Shown here in pieces: positions 35,203 to 45,607 of a stretch of 64,000 nt of DNA (position 1 is the stretch's first letter; the number at the start of each line of letters is the position of its first letter). The notes beneath the pieces were generated by a model. It was not told the DNA's origin. It searched no databases and saw only the letters and a list, made by a program, of their open reading frames with translations. The DNA lies in assembly GCF_009662475.1 (NCBI RefSeq), contig NZ_CP045571.1, positions 866,501-930,500 on the forward strand. Reading direction: 5' to 3'. The position numbers were made by a program, and so were the translations under genes. The DNA comes from Acidithiobacillus thiooxidans ATCC 19377 (GTDB lineage: Bacteria > Pseudomonadota > Gammaproteobacteria > Acidithiobacillales > Acidithiobacillaceae).

Positions 35203-36066
35203 ATGAAGAAGAAAGTATTTACCGCTACGCTGTTGGCAACTGCCGGTGCTGTTTTTTGTGCCAGCCAGGCATTAGCGGGGGATGTCTATCAGTCTCCGCA
35301 AAATCCCATTGTAGCTGCCAATAATGAAGTTGGTCTGGCTGCAGTCGGAACTTTGATGAATTATCAAGAACACATCACTCCCGGTCCTTCAGATATTGAA
35401 TCGGGGTGGATGCCCGGATTTTCTGTGAAATATAGCCTGATGGGTGATTACTTCAAGAGTATGCCGAGCAACCTTTATTTTGCTGTAAATTATCAATTTA
35501 ACTCGGGCAATATCTCATATCAGGGTGCGTTGCAAGATGGGCAGCCTTACGATGGTACTGATAGCGCTACTACAAACCGCGTATTGGCGCGTTTAGGCAA
35601 AGGCTTCACCTTGAATAGTACGATGATGTTGACACCTTATATTGCTGGTGGATACCAAGATTGGAACCGACAATTGCTTGGACCCCATGGTTATACCGAG
35701 GACTACCATTCCAGCCTGGTTGGTGCAGGGTTGATGTTTCAGTATGCCATCACGCCTCGCTTGGTGTCGGGGGTCAATATTGAAGGTCTGGCCATGATTG
35801 GTGGTGGAATAAAGGTTCATGAATCTCCGATTATGGAAGAACTTCTTGGAACAACGGCAAATTTTGGAACAAGTGGGCAAGAAAAAATATCGGCTGATAT
35901 TGATTATAGAGTTTATCAGAACTGGCATCTTTACGGCGGTCTTAGTTACACCCACTTTAATTACACGGGCGGAGATATCGTTGGTGGATTAATCAATGCT
36001 TCATCTGAGCCACTTAGTAGTACCAACCTTTTTAATATGGAAGCTGGTCTTGCTTATCAATTTTAA
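35203..36066 (+). CDS. Outer-membrane beta-barrel protein
   Basis: A 287-residue protein with a signal peptide (MKKKVFTATLLATAGAVFCA, cleavage after SQALA) and many amphipathic strands with aromatic girdles. It ends in YQF, the terminal aromatic signal for outer-membrane insertion. No porin or transporter family can be named; it resembles small OmpW/OmpA-type barrels or outer-membrane acyl-chain or nickel proteins. AGGAG lies eight bases before ATG 35203. The upstream 165 bp are AT-rich and probably carry its own promoter. Confidence 0.75.
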   Translation: MKKKVFTATLLATAGAVFCASQALAGDVYQSPQNPIVAANNEVGLAAVGTLMNYQEHITPGPSDIESGWMPGFSVKYSLMGDYFKSMPSNLYFAVNYQFNSGNISYQGALQDGQPYDGTDSATTNRVLARLGKGFTLNSTMMLTPYIAGGYQDWNRQLLGPHGYTEDYHSSLVGAGLMFQYAITPRLVSGVNIEGLAMIGGGIKVHESPIMEELLGTTANFGTSGQEKISADIDYRVYQNWHLYGGLSYTHFNYTGGDIVGGLINASSEPLSSTNLFNMEAGLAYQF

Positions 36067-36097
36067 TGGATATTCGTTAAATCGTTCAATGACCTGC

Positions 36098-37567
36098 TTA
36101 AAGATCCCACGGCCGGGCCGTGGATTCCAGTCTCAACCAGAATTTCTGGAATTTTTTACGCTGTCGAGCCTCGCGGCCCTGCAGGAACCCCAATAACGCG
36201 CCTGCCTGAAAAGCCACACCGGCTTTACGATTGTTGGTCAGGGGATTCAGATATTGGCCTGCCATGTCCGCATCGTGGATTTCTCCAGCAATACCCTGCA
36301 GAGTCGCCAGTAATTTCAGTAATGCTTTGCTATCTTTTCCGGGCCATAGCGGCGCCAGGGTGATCATCACATAACGGATATTTTTGATACGGATGCGCAG
36401 GCTGTGTAAGGCTCCGGGATGATCCAGCAGCATTTTGCCGGCAGCCATCAGTTTGCGGTCTTCGCGATGTAATTGGGCTTCGCTGAAATCCTGCAGGTTT
36501 TTGGCGTGGGTCAATGGATGTCGCATTAAACTGGCCCAGAGTTTCAGCAGGATGGCGACCAACTGCGGTAATTGTTCGGCTTGCTGAGGTGCTTGCGCGG
36601 ATAAAATGCCCTGCAAGGGGGCGGGGTCCAGGGTCATGGTCGCGGCAATTTCGGTCCAGTATCCCAGCAGGGCTTCATAATCACGTTTTTGATTTTGCTG
36701 GTGAAACCATTCCTGAAGCGCGAGGCGGAAGGGTTGCAATAGATTGTCCGGGTCGAGCACCCGGCAAAAGCGCAAGGTTGCTCTGAGGCTGCGCACGCTT
36801 TTGCGCAGGTCGTGAAAACTCTCCGCAGAAGTTTTAGCCCAGTGTTTGCGTGTCTCGTGAATAATTTGCTGGAGTTGCCAGGTTAGTATCTGGCTGAATG
36901 CGTTGCCGGCATTTTCCCGGCGGTGCAGGGGCCATGCCGTGTCGCGCGGTTTTTCATCGGAAACCAGTCCGGCCAGGCGCAAACCGCGAAACAATTTGCT
37001 TTCCTGGTCGGGAATCAGGGGAAGATCCTGACAGAGGGCTGCGCCCATTTCGAGCACTGCTGCTGCATTCCCTTTGGCGAGTTCCAACTCCACCTCGCGG
37101 ATGGGTTCGCTCTGGCCTCTGGCCAGAATTTCCCCGCGATCAAGCGCTACAATGATTTCACTGCCATCGGTGTGGATAACCCGGCTTTCGTGGCGTTCGA
37201 AACGGGTTTCCAGAATGACCTGCAAGTCCAGTTCCGTGAAGGGTGCAAGCATGGCGGCCGCTTCACTATCGGTGAAGACGCTCAGGTCGGGCTGGTTACT
37301 GGCGACCGGAACATTCCACTCCGGACGTTGGTGCAGCCCGCCCGCTGATTGACCGCCGGCCTTGAGTGTGGCTATCCAGGTATCCTCTTCGCGGCGAACG
37401 CGGTAAGCCAGACGCGCACGTTGCAGGGCGCCATCACGACTATCAAAATAAAACGCATGAAGCTGAAGCGGAGGTTCTTTGCTGATGGCCAGTAGAGGAT
37501 GTTCGGCAATACGTTTCCAGACTGGAGCCGTATCGTCCATGATTTGTAATTTAAGTTCCTCTTCCAC
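36098..37567 (-). CDS. CYTH and CHAD domain protein
   Basis: A 489-residue two-domain protein. The N-terminal CYTH (triphosphate tunnel) domain starts with the EEELKLQI signature and continues with acidic and basic strands (VILETRFERHE, REVELELAKG). The C-terminal CHAD domain is helical and His/Arg-rich (HDLRKSVRSLRATLRFC, LRIRIKNIRYVM). CHAD binds polyphosphate and CYTH enzymes cleave triphosphates, which fits the nearby ppk gene. GGAGG (37574-37578) favours GTG 37567 as start; ATG 37573 or 37585 are alternatives. It overlaps the end of the ParA-like gene. Confidence 0.85.
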   Translation of the reverse strand: MEEELKLQIMDDTAPVWKRIAEHPLLAISKEPPLQLHAFYFDSRDGALQRARLAYRVRREEDTWIATLKAGGQSAGGLHQRPEWNVPVASNQPDLSVFTDSEAAAMLAPFTELDLQVILETRFERHESRVIHTDGSEIIVALDRGEILARGQSEPIREVELELAKGNAAAVLEMGAALCQDLPLIPDQESKLFRGLRLAGLVSDEKPRDTAWPLHRRENAGNAFSQILTWQLQQIIHETRKHWAKTSAESFHDLRKSVRSLRATLRFCRVLDPDNLLQPFRLALQEWFHQQNQKRDYEALLGYWTEIAATMTLDPAPLQGILSAQAPQQAEQLPQLVAILLKLWASLMRHPLTHAKNLQDFSEAQLHREDRKLMAAGKMLLDHPGALHSLRIRIKNIRYVMITLAPLWPGKDSKALLKLLATLQGIAGEIHDADMAGQYLNPLTNNRKAGVAFQAGALLGFLQGREARQRKKFQKFWLRLESTARPWDL

Positions 37568-38189
37568 CACCATCCTCCATGACAAAATTCAGTATGCGTA
37601 CCCATTGCGGTAATTCATTGCGATTTTCTGCGGCACGCAGGTCGGCAATTCCAGCACCACATTGGGCGGCACGGACGTAAATCTGACTATCCCGCAAGGT
37701 CGCCACCACGGACAGATTCCATTCACTCAGGACACTTTGCAGATGCTGGGCACCCCGGGTACGTGCATTTACCCGATTGGCAATCACCCCCATCCGCACT
37801 TTACCTTTACGGTAGCGCTTGATTTCTTCAAGTTTTTGCAGAAAAAGCTGGCTGGCATCCAGATCAAAAAGAGAGGGACCGATGGGGACCAGCAGAACTT
37901 CTACTTCACCCAGCATGTCTTCAAGGCGTTTCTTTTTGAGCCCTGCAGGGGCATCCATGACCACATAGTCACTGGTGGGATAATCACGGAAGTCGCGTTC
38001 GGCATCTTCCACCACATTCAGCTTGGGGAGCAGGGGCGAGCGGCGCTTGACCCAGTGGGAAGACGACTGTTGGGGGTCCAGATCGGCAAGGAGAACCGTA
38101 CCACGCAGCGCCAGAAGGCTGGCCAGATTGGTGGCTACAGTGGTTTTGCCTGCACCTCCCTTGCTGTTGAGGACCAGCGTTCTAATCAT
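37551..38189 (-). CDS. ParA/MinD-family ATPase
   Basis: A 212-residue P-loop ATPase with the deviant Walker A SKGGAGKTTVATNLA (KGGAGKTT), switch DLDPQQSSSHW and Walker B-like VVMDAPAG. It lacks the N-terminal DNA-binding part of chromosomal ParA and has no ParB neighbour, so it is of the small orphan type involved in positioning of cellular cargo. It sits between ppk and CYTH-CHAD in the same direction and could place polyphosphate granules, which is speculation from context. Confidence 0.85.
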   Translation of the reverse strand: MIRTLVLNSKGGAGKTTVATNLASLLALRGTVLLADLDPQQSSSHWVKRRSPLLPKLNVVEDAERDFRDYPTSDYVVMDAPAGLKKKRLEDMLGEVEVLLVPIGPSLFDLDASQLFLQKLEEIKRYRKGKVRMGVIANRVNARTRGAQHLQSVLSEWNLSVVATLRDSQIYVRAAQCGAGIADLRAAENRNELPQWVRILNFVMEDGGGRGT

Positions 38190-38204
38190 GCCTGGTATTC
38201 CTAT

Positions 38205-40310
38205 CTAGCCATGTTGACTGCTGCGATCATAGTGCCGCAGCAGGATCTCCTGGGCGGATTGACAGTCATCTTCCGGGCTTCGGCGCAGTTGTTCATAGCT
38301 GCCGTCCGCCTTCATGAGCCAGGCGTTGCAGTCATCCTGCAGATAAAGCTGCAGGGTTTCCTCGAGAACCCGGGCGCGCAGGTCCGGGTCCTGTATTGGA
38401 ACGGCAACCTCCAGGCGTCTAAACAGATTGCGCCCCATCCAGTCCGCGCTGGAAATCCACAACTTGGGATGTCGTCCATTACCAAAATAATAAACCCGGC
38501 TGTGTTCCAGAAAACGACCGACAATGGAGCGCACCCGAATATGCTCGGAAACGCCGGGGATGCCGGGGCGCAGGGCGCAGGCACCGCGCACTACCAGATC
38601 AATTTCGACGCCCGCCTGAGAGGCCCGGTATAGGGCACGAATCAACTCCGGCTCCACCAGCGCGTTTACCCGTGCCAGAATACGTCCTTCGCTACCCCTG
38701 CGGGTTTCTGCTTCAATGGCTTCAATGAGCGCGTTGAACAGCGTAAAGGGGCTTTGCAGCAGGCGCCGCAATTGAGGCACCCTGCCCATGCCGGTGATGT
38801 GCATGAACAGATCATTCATGTCGGCGGTAATGTCTGAATCGGCGGTCAACAGGCTCAGGTCTGTATAAATCCGGGCGTTGCGGGGGTGGTAGTTGCCTGT
38901 GCCGAGATGTCCGTAAAGGCGGATACCTTCATCCTCGCGGCGCAATATCAGAATCATTTTGGCATGGACTTTGTGGTTGACGACCCCGTACACGACCTGT
39001 ACGCCCACTTCTTCCAGACGCTCGGCCATGCGGATGTTGTTGGCTTCATCAAAGCGTGCCTTGAGTTCAACCACGGCGGTGACCTGTTTGCCCGCCATTG
39101 CCGCCTCAATCAGAGCATCAATCAGAGGGGAGTCGGGAGTCGTGCGGTAGAGGGTCTGTTTGATGCCAATGACCTGGGGATCACTCGCCGCCTGACGCAG
39201 AAAATCAAGCACCGGATTAAAGCTCTGGTAAGGATGGTGCAGCAAAATGGGTGCTTCACGCAGGCGCGCAAAAATATTTTCCGGCCGGGAACAGACGCTG
39301 GGTAGTCCCGGTACGAAAGGGGGAAAGAGCAGGTCCTGGCGCGGCACCATGTCAATAATGGCCGCCAGCCTGGACAGGTTCACCGGCCCGGCCAGTGAAT
39401 AGAGATTGTCATCCACCAGTTCAAAGTGTTTGAGCAGATAATCGACGACTTCGCGGGGGCAATTATTGGCGACTTCCAGGCGTACAGCTTCCCCGAAAGG
39501 GCGCATGGGTAATTCGTCCACTAATGCGTCCAGGAGGTTATCCACTTCTTCCTCATCCACAAACAGTTCGCTGTTACGGGTGACCCTGAACTGATAAAAA
39601 CCGAGAATTTTCAGGCCGGGAAACAGTGCGGTGACGTGTTCGTGAATGACGGAGGAAAGAAACACAAAATCACTGGGACCCGCCAGATGGGGAGGGATCT
39701 GGATGATTCGGGGAAGAATCCTGGGGGCCTGAACGATGGCAATGGGACTGCGTCGTCCATAAGCATCATGTCCTTCCAGAACAATGGCAAAATTCAGACC
39801 TTTGTTTTGCACTTTCGGAAAGGGATGTGCCGGGTCCAGGCTGAGAGGGGTCAACAAGGGCATGACTTCAGTCTGAAAATAATTGCTGATCCAGCGCTTT
39901 TGTGCAGCGCGCCATTCCTTACGGCGCAGCAGCCTAATGCCTTCTTTGGCCAGAGCCGGGAGCAGACGCTGGTTCAGGCAGAGATATTGTTCCTGAATGA
40001 TTTCATGGGCCATTTGTGCAACGGCGGCAATTTCCCGATCCGGACCCAGCATGTCAGGCCCCAAGGGTCCGGCACCAAATTTGCGCCTTTGCAGTAATCC
40101 GGCCATGCGTACTTCAAAAAATTCATCGAGATTGCTGGAAACAATGGTCAGAAAGCGCAAGCGCTCCAGTAAGGGCACGCGGGGATCATCGGCCAGCGCC
40201 AGTACACGTTGGTTAAAAGCGAGAATACTCAGATCACGATTGAAGTAGAGCTCTGCATTATCCAGAGAGACCGGATTTTCTGCGGATTCTGACTGCTCGC
40301 TTTCAGTCAT
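38205..40310 (-). CDS. ppk: Polyphosphate kinase 1
   Basis: A 701-residue PPK1 that reversibly polymerises ATP gamma-phosphate into polyphosphate. It begins with the N-domain ([21 protein letters not shown]), and the catalytic part has the phosphorylated histidine in [11 protein letters not shown] and [26 protein letters not shown]. Length matches the family. It is followed by the ParA-like and CYTH-CHAD genes in the same direction. Its start overlaps the folD end by eight bases. Confidence 0.95.
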   Translation of the reverse strand: MTESEQSESAENPVSLDNAELYFNRDLSILAFNQRVLALADDPRVPLLERLRFLTIVSSNLDEFFEVRMAGLLQRRKFGAGPLGPDMLGPDREIAAVAQMAHEIIQEQYLCLNQRLLPALAKEGIRLLRRKEWRAAQKRWISNYFQTEVMPLLTPLSLDPAHPFPKVQNKGLNFAIVLEGHDAYGRRSPIAIVQAPRILPRIIQIPPHLAGPSDFVFLSSVIHEHVTALFPGLKILGFYQFRVTRNSELFVDEEEVDNLLDALVDELPMRPFGEAVRLEVANNCPREVVDYLLKHFELVDDNLYSLAGPVNLSRLAAIIDMVPRQDLLFPPFVPGLPSVCSRPENIFARLREAPILLHHPYQSFNPVLDFLRQAASDPQVIGIKQTLYRTTPDSPLIDALIEAAMAGKQVTAVVELKARFDEANNIRMAERLEEVGVQVVYGVVNHKVHAKMILILRREDEGIRLYGHLGTGNYHPRNARIYTDLSLLTADSDITADMNDLFMHITGMGRVPQLRRLLQSPFTLFNALIEAIEAETRRGSEGRILARVNALVEPELIRALYRASQAGVEIDLVVRGACALRPGIPGVSEHIRVRSIVGRFLEHSRVYYFGNGRHPKLWISSADWMGRNLFRRLEVAVPIQDPDLRARVLEETLQLYLQDDCNAWLMKADGSYEQLRRSPEDDCQSAQEILLRHYDRSSQHG

Positions 40311-41169
40311 GGCGTTGGCGCACTCTTTGTTCGGCGGCCGTCATGGTGTTTTGCAGGAGGGTGGCTACGGTCATGGGCCCGACCCCGCCGGGAACCGGGG
40401 TAATCCAGGTTGCCCTTTTTTCGGCTTCGGCAAAGTCTACATCGCCGGTCAGGCGACCATCAGGTAAGCGATTGATCCCGACATCAATGACCACAGCACC
40501 GTCGCGAACCCACTGACCAGAAATCAAACCCGGCTTGCCAGCGGCAGCAATCAGGAGTTCTGCGCGCTCCACATGGGCCTGAAGGTTGCGGGTAAAGCGA
40601 TGACAGACCGTGACGGTGGCTCCTGCCAGTAAGAGCTCCATAGCCATGGGCCGTCCGACAATGTTGGACGCACCAACAATCACCGCTTCCTTGCCGCGAA
40701 CATCCAGGTCAATTTCATCAAGCAGGGTCATGATCCCGGCTGGTGTGCAGGAACGCAGCAGGGGCGCGCGGAGGGCGAGACGCCCGACGTTGTAGGGATG
40801 AAAGCCATCCACATCTTTTTCAACGGCTATGGCTTCAATGATGACTTCAGGATCAAACTGGGGGGGGAGGGGTAATTGCACGAGAATGCCATCGATGCTG
40901 TCGTCAGCATTTAACCCGGCTATTTTCTGGAGTAATTGTTCAGGACTGCTTGCGGCCGGGAGATTTACCGCCAGAGAATGGATACCCACGCTTTTGCAGG
41001 CGTCGCGTTTTTTCTGGACATACACTTCGGAGGCCGGATTGTTGCCTACCAGCACCACTGCCAGGCCTGGGGGCCGACCATGGTTTTTGAGAAACGCCCT
41101 ACTTTTTTCGGCGGTTTCTGCCTGCAGTTTTTTGGCAATGGCCTTGCCATCAATACGTTGCGCAGTCAT
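40303..41169 (-). CDS. folD: Methylenetetrahydrofolate dehydrogenase/cyclohydrolase
   Basis: A 288-residue bifunctional enzyme of one-carbon metabolism. Signatures include [21 protein letters not shown], with the active-site Lys in [27 protein letters not shown], the Rossmann motif [12 protein letters not shown] and [15 protein letters not shown]. Full length. Confidence 0.96.
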   Translation of the reverse strand: MTAQRIDGKAIAKKLQAETAEKSRAFLKNHGRPPGLAVVLVGNNPASEVYVQKKRDACKSVGIHSLAVNLPAASSPEQLLQKIAGLNADDSIDGILVQLPLPPQFDPEVIIEAIAVEKDVDGFHPYNVGRLALRAPLLRSCTPAGIMTLLDEIDLDVRGKEAVIVGASNIVGRPMAMELLLAGATVTVCHRFTRNLQAHVERAELLIAAAGKPGLISGQWVRDGAVVIDVGINRLPDGRLTGDVDFAEAEKRATWITPVPGGVGPMTVATLLQNTMTAAEQRVRQRHD

Positions 41170-41383
41170 TGCTTCCCCTGCGCAGAAGCTGAATGGCCTG
41201 GGGAAACCCTCTTTATCATGAAATTAACCTTATGAATAAGCTGCGTCGTTTTAAATACTCTAATATCCCAACATTCTTCTGTTCCCTCGATTTTTTGTCA
41301 AGTAAAAACCGGACGCAGGCCCTCCCGGCCACCCGCCGTGCTCAGGTGACCAGTATCCGGTCTGCTCCCTTAGAAGACCCGCT
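41170..41383. other. Intergenic region upstream of folD
   Basis: This stretch lies between the folD start and the end of the RND pump gene, both on the minus strand. No gene is seen. ACCGGA...TCCGGT arms near 41310-41362 (minus strand, followed by TTTTTA) may form a weak terminator for the RND operon. A folD promoter must be here but no clear boxes stand out. Confidence 0.35.
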
Positions 41384-44300
41384 TCAGGAAGCAGGCACAG
41401 ACGGGGTTTCGCCCCCACGCAAATCTTTGGCCAGCACCATATACATGGCGGGTACCACGAATAGCGAGAATAGCGCGCCAATGCCCAAGCCGGTGAAAAT
41501 GACCAGGCCCATCTGGAAACGACTGACGGCACCGGGTCCATTCATGAGGAGCAGGGGGAGAACCCCGAGTACCATGGCTCCGGTGGTCATCAGAATCGGA
41601 CGCAGACGAATACTCGACGCCTTTTCCACCGCATCGCGTTTGCCCAAGCCTTCATGACGCTGGATTTCATTGGCAAACTGCACAATCAGAATACCCTGCT
41701 TGGCAATCAAACCGATCAGGGTGATCAGCCCCACCTCCGTGTAAATATTGATGGAGGCTAGGCCCAGGCTGACAAATATCAGCGCACCACTGATGGACAT
41801 GGGCACGGTGATCAGCACAATCAAGGGGTCCCGGAAACTTTCAAACTGAGCCGCCAACAGCAGATAAATCAGGATGATAGCCAGTGCAAAAGTGGTCAGC
41901 AATCCACCACTTTCCTGCATGTACTCGCGCGACTGGCTGGCGTAATTGACCGAAAAGTCCTTGGGCATGATTTTTTCAGCCGTGCTCCGGAAGAAGTTCA
42001 GAGACTGTCCCATGGTTACTCCCGGCTTGGGAACCGCCTGAATGGTGACCGAGTTAAGCTGTTGAAACTGCGGCAGGAACTGCGGTTCAACCTTGGTTTC
42101 GATGGATACGACAGTTGACAGGGGCACCATTTGACCCGTTGCCGTGGCAATATAATAGTCCTTGAGGGCCTCCGGGTCCGTACGGAACTTGTCCGGCACC
42201 TGGGGAATAACCTTGTAGCTGCGTCCCTCCATGTCAAAGCGGTTGACATAGTTGCCGCCCAGCAAAGGTTGCAGATCCTGGGCAATTTCCGCCATGGTCA
42301 AACCCAGATTGGCGGCAATATTGCGATGGATTTTCAGCACCAGTTCCGGATTGTCAATGCGCAGGTCCTTGGTCACATAGAAGAACATGCCACTCTGGTA
42401 AGCCTTGGCTATGACCTGATCAGCTACCTGATCGATTTTGTCGTAACTGCCGGGACTCTGCAGAACAAATTGTACCGGCAGGCCGCCTGCAGATCCGGGT
42501 AATGGTGGCGGCAAGAAAGAGGCCACCTGCAGCCCTGGCACGCTTTGCAATTGCTGCTGCAATTTGGGCTGAATCTGCATGGCTGTAACCGAACGATCAG
42601 ACCAGTTGGTTAAACGCATGCCTGCAAAAAGGCTATTGGTTCCACCACCACTGCCGACGGAAATTCCAGTGACCATGAAGGTCGCCTTTTTTTCCGGATA
42701 CTTATTGAACACCTTCAAAATCTGCTTGCCGTAGTGAGCCAGCCGGTCCGGGGTGATAGTTGGACCACCAGTGCCGGCATTGAAAATAATGCCCTGATCT
42801 TCCTGTGGCGCCAGTTCCGATTTGGAAGTGGCGAACAGGAAGTAAATGCTGCCGAAAACGACTATGGCAAAGAGCATGACTACGGGCACAAAATTCAGGA
42901 CACCGTGCAGAAGTCGATCATAAAAACCTCTTAAACCGACAAAGCGCTGATCGATAAAGTGTTCAAAGCCGTGTTCCTTGGTGGGCTTCAAGACCTTGCT
43001 GGAGAGCATTGGCGACAGCGTCAAAGCCACAATCATGGAGATAAGTACCGCTGCTACCAGGGTAAAGGCAAATTCTCCAAACAGACTGCCGGTCAGTCCA
43101 CCCATAAAGCCAATCGGCGCAAACACCGCAATCAAGGTGGTGGACATGACGATAATGGGACCACCCAGTTCGCGCCCGGTCAGCAAGGCGGCATCAAAAG
43201 GGCTTTTGCCTTCATCAATATGTCGATGCACGTTTTCCACAACGATAATGGCATCATCCACCACCAGCCCAATGGCCAGCACAACTGCCAGCAGAGTCAG
43301 CAGATTGATGGTGAAGCCCAATGACCACATGATCAGGCCCGCACCGACAATGGACAGGGGTATGGCTACAGCCGGTATGACCACCGCCCGGAACGAACCC
43401 AGGAAGAGGAAGATAACCAGCACGACCACCGCCAGGGTGATCCCAATAGTCATCATTACTTCATCAATGGAGGCCTGAATAAAGGTGCTGGCGTCATAAG
43501 GAATCGCCGCATGCATGCCGGGTGGCAGGCTCTTTTCAAGCTTTGCCAGCGAGCTTTTTACCCCTGCAGCTACATCCAGAGAATTGGCAGAGGGAGATTC
43601 CTGAATGCCGATAAATGCTGCCGGTTTGCCGTCAAAAAATGCCTGGGAGTCATAATTCTGGGCACCAAGCTCAACATGGGCGACATCTTTCAGGCGAATC
43701 AGGGTGTTGCCCGACTGTTTGATGACCAGGTCACGGAATTCACTGACATTGTGCAGGCTGGTAGTGGCCACAATGGTGTTTTGTACGGTTTTGCCCCGGG
43801 TCCGCCCCACGGCCGAGATGAAGTCATTGGCTGTCAACGCTTGAGAAACCTGGGCAGCGGTCACATTAAGTGCGGCCATTTTCTGCGGGTTCAGCCAGAC
43901 GCGCATGGCATAGGTATTCCCGTTGCCAGCACCAGGGGGCAAAATCTGGGCCTCACCAACACCATGTACCGAGGCAAGACGCGGTTGCGCCACGCGCAGC
44001 AAATAATCAGTAATTTGTTGCTGGCTGAGTTGATTTCCGTAAAAAGCGATATACATCAAATCTGTTGTATCGCCCACTGTGACGTTGATCACGGGCAACT
44101 GGCTACCCGTGGGCAACTGATCAGTCACCTGCTGGACTTTAGACTGAATGTTGGCCACTGCGGCACTGGGGCTGTAATTCAGCTTCATGTACACCGTAAT
44201 GGTGGAGGACCCCTCCGCACTGTTGGAGGTCATGTAGTTGATGTCAGGAGCGCTGGCAATGACCTTTTCAAGACGTGCGGTAATAAAGCCCTGCACGGTG

Positions 44301-44470
44301 CTGGGACTGGCACCGGGGTAAGCCGTGGTAACGGTGACGACGGTGTTGACCAGGGCCGGATATTCGCGGACGGTCATCATGGTGTAGGCGTGCAGACCCA
44401 GCAGGAAAATTACCAGACTCAACGCCGTGGCGAGTACCGGGCGACGAACAAAAATATCCGTAAATTTCAT
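41384..44470 (-). CDS. RND-family multidrug efflux permease (HAE1-type)
   Basis: A 1,028-residue inner-membrane pump with 12 membrane helices and two large periplasmic loops. Hallmarks: N-terminal FTDIFVRRPVLATALSL, GIGIFVDDAI-like VDDAIIVVENVHRHID in helix 4 containing the proton-relay aspartates, and GLIAKQGILIVQFANEI in helix 10-11. It exports hydrophobic or cationic drugs using the proton gradient. It is the last gene of the OMF-MFP-RND operon under the TetR-type operator at 47133. Confidence 0.93.
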   Translation of the reverse strand: MKFTDIFVRRPVLATALSLVIFLLGLHAYTMMTVREYPALVNTVVTVTTAYPGASPSTVQGFITARLEKVIASAPDINYMTSNSAEGSSTITVYMKLNYSPSAAVANIQSKVQQVTDQLPTGSQLPVINVTVGDTTDLMYIAFYGNQLSQQQITDYLLRVAQPRLASVHGVGEAQILPPGAGNGNTYAMRVWLNPQKMAALNVTAAQVSQALTANDFISAVGRTRGKTVQNTIVATTSLHNVSEFRDLVIKQSGNTLIRLKDVAHVELGAQNYDSQAFFDGKPAAFIGIQESPSANSLDVAAGVKSSLAKLEKSLPPGMHAAIPYDASTFIQASIDEVMMTIGITLAVVVLVIFLFLGSFRAVVIPAVAIPLSIVGAGLIMWSLGFTINLLTLLAVVLAIGLVVDDAIIVVENVHRHIDEGKSPFDAALLTGRELGGPIIVMSTTLIAVFAPIGFMGGLTGSLFGEFAFTLVAAVLISMIVALTLSPMLSSKVLKPTKEHGFEHFIDQRFVGLRGFYDRLLHGVLNFVPVVMLFAIVVFGSIYFLFATSKSELAPQEDQGIIFNAGTGGPTITPDRLAHYGKQILKVFNKYPEKKATFMVTGISVGSGGGTNSLFAGMRLTNWSDRSVTAMQIQPKLQQQLQSVPGLQVASFLPPPLPGSAGGLPVQFVLQSPGSYDKIDQVADQVIAKAYQSGMFFYVTKDLRIDNPELVLKIHRNIAANLGLTMAEIAQDLQPLLGGNYVNRFDMEGRSYKVIPQVPDKFRTDPEALKDYYIATATGQMVPLSTVVSIETKVEPQFLPQFQQLNSVTIQAVPKPGVTMGQSLNFFRSTAEKIMPKDFSVNYASQSREYMQESGGLLTTFALAIILIYLLLAAQFESFRDPLIVLITVPMSISGALIFVSLGLASINIYTEVGLITLIGLIAKQGILIVQFANEIQRHEGLGKRDAVEKASSIRLRPILMTTGAMVLGVLPLLLMNGPGAVSRFQMGLVIFTGLGIGALFSLFVVPAMYMVLAKDLRGGETPSVPAS

Positions 44471-44479
44471 GAGCTAGCC

Positions 44480-45565
44480 TTACGCGTTGTGGCTGATGGT
44501 AACAAGGCTGCCATTGACCAGTTTGACCTGACCGGCGGTAACGATTCTGTCGCCTTGCTTCAATCCAGAGAGTATTTCCACCATGCCGTCGCGCTGCTTG
44601 CCGGGTTTGATGACCTGTTGCACGGCGGTTTCCTGGGTTTTGCCATCCTTTTTCTCTTTATGAATGACGTAAACATAATCGCCAAAGGTGTTATAGGAAA
44701 TGGCAGATACTGGAATGACCAGGACTTTTTCAGTGGTATCGCGCACCACCGTCAACTCCCCGAACAGTCCTGGCCGGAGCTGATTTTTGGGATTATCGAT
44801 GGTGGCTTGTACTTCTATCTGCCGGGTAGTGCTGTTGACGGCAGAACCCAGAGCCGTCACTTTTCCGGAAAAGGTTTGACCGGGCAGAGCGTCGGTTTGG
44901 ATCTGCACCGGAGTCCCGGCCTGAATATTCTGGAGATCGCTTTGCGGCAACGTGAAGTTGGCGTAGAGCGGGCTCCAGGACTGCAGGTCCACTATTTTGG
45001 TGCCGGGAGTCAGATACTGACCCACATTCACCTGGCGGATGCCGAGATAACCACTGAAGGGCGCGCTAATGGTCAGTTTGTTCAGCGTCGCCTGAATATC
45101 CTTGATGGCAGCCTGATCCGTCTGATAGGTCGCCTGGGCTGAATCCAGCTGGGCCTGGCTGGCGGCCTTGGTGGCGATTAACTCTTTGGTACGCTGCAAA
45201 TTGCTGGAAGCCAGTCGCAGTTGCGCCTGATCACTGGCCAGTTGGGCCAATTGCGTAGAGTTGTCAATCTGCACCAGCGGCGTCCCTGCCTGTACATACT
45301 GGCCGGAGCGAAAATGAATGGCGGTCACATTGCCAGCAATCTGGGGTGTAACATCTACACCCTGAACGGCCGCCAGTGAGGCGACGGCGCGCAGTTGCGG
45401 GTGCCAGTGGGCAATTTCTGCTGTTGCGGCACTCACGGTGACTACCGGCTTGGGCATGTGCGCCATCGCTTCGGCAATTTTGCTGTTGACGAAGGCTTTA
45501 AACCCAAAAATTCCGCCAAAAACAATCAGCAGGCCAATAATGACAATCACAAATGCTTTTTTCAT
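44480..45565 (-). CDS. RND efflux periplasmic adaptor (membrane fusion protein)
   Basis: A 361-residue adaptor with an N-terminal membrane anchor (FVIVIIGLLIVFGGIFGFKAF), a split lipoyl domain (AGNVTAIHFRSGQYVQAGTPL and ISAPFSGYLGIRQVNVGQYL), a coiled-coil hairpin between them and beta-barrel/membrane-proximal domains. It bridges the RND permease and the outer-membrane channel encoded on either side. Confidence 0.93.
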   Translation of the reverse strand: MKKAFVIVIIGLLIVFGGIFGFKAFVNSKIAEAMAHMPKPVVTVSAATAEIAHWHPQLRAVASLAAVQGVDVTPQIAGNVTAIHFRSGQYVQAGTPLVQIDNSTQLAQLASDQAQLRLASSNLQRTKELIATKAASQAQLDSAQATYQTDQAAIKDIQATLNKLTISAPFSGYLGIRQVNVGQYLTPGTKIVDLQSWSPLYANFTLPQSDLQNIQAGTPVQIQTDALPGQTFSGKVTALGSAVNSTTRQIEVQATIDNPKNQLRPGLFGELTVVRDTTEKVLVIPVSAISYNTFGDYVYVIHKEKKDGKTQETAVQQVIKPGKQRDGMVEILSGLKQGDRIVTAGQVKLVNGSLVTISHNA

Positions 45566-45607
45566 ATTTCAGTCTCCGCAGAGGATGGCTGCGATCAATA
45601 AAAAGGT

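Noticed and set aside
37551-38189. Chromosome-partition parA
   Set aside because: No parB or parS-like sites adjoin it, the N-terminal DNA-binding part is missing, and the context is polyphosphate metabolism.
43511-45142. Plus-strand open frame of 543 codons
   Set aside because: It lies antisense across the junction of the RND permease and adaptor genes, both of which have full family signatures. Its translation is His/Gly-rich without a recognisable domain.
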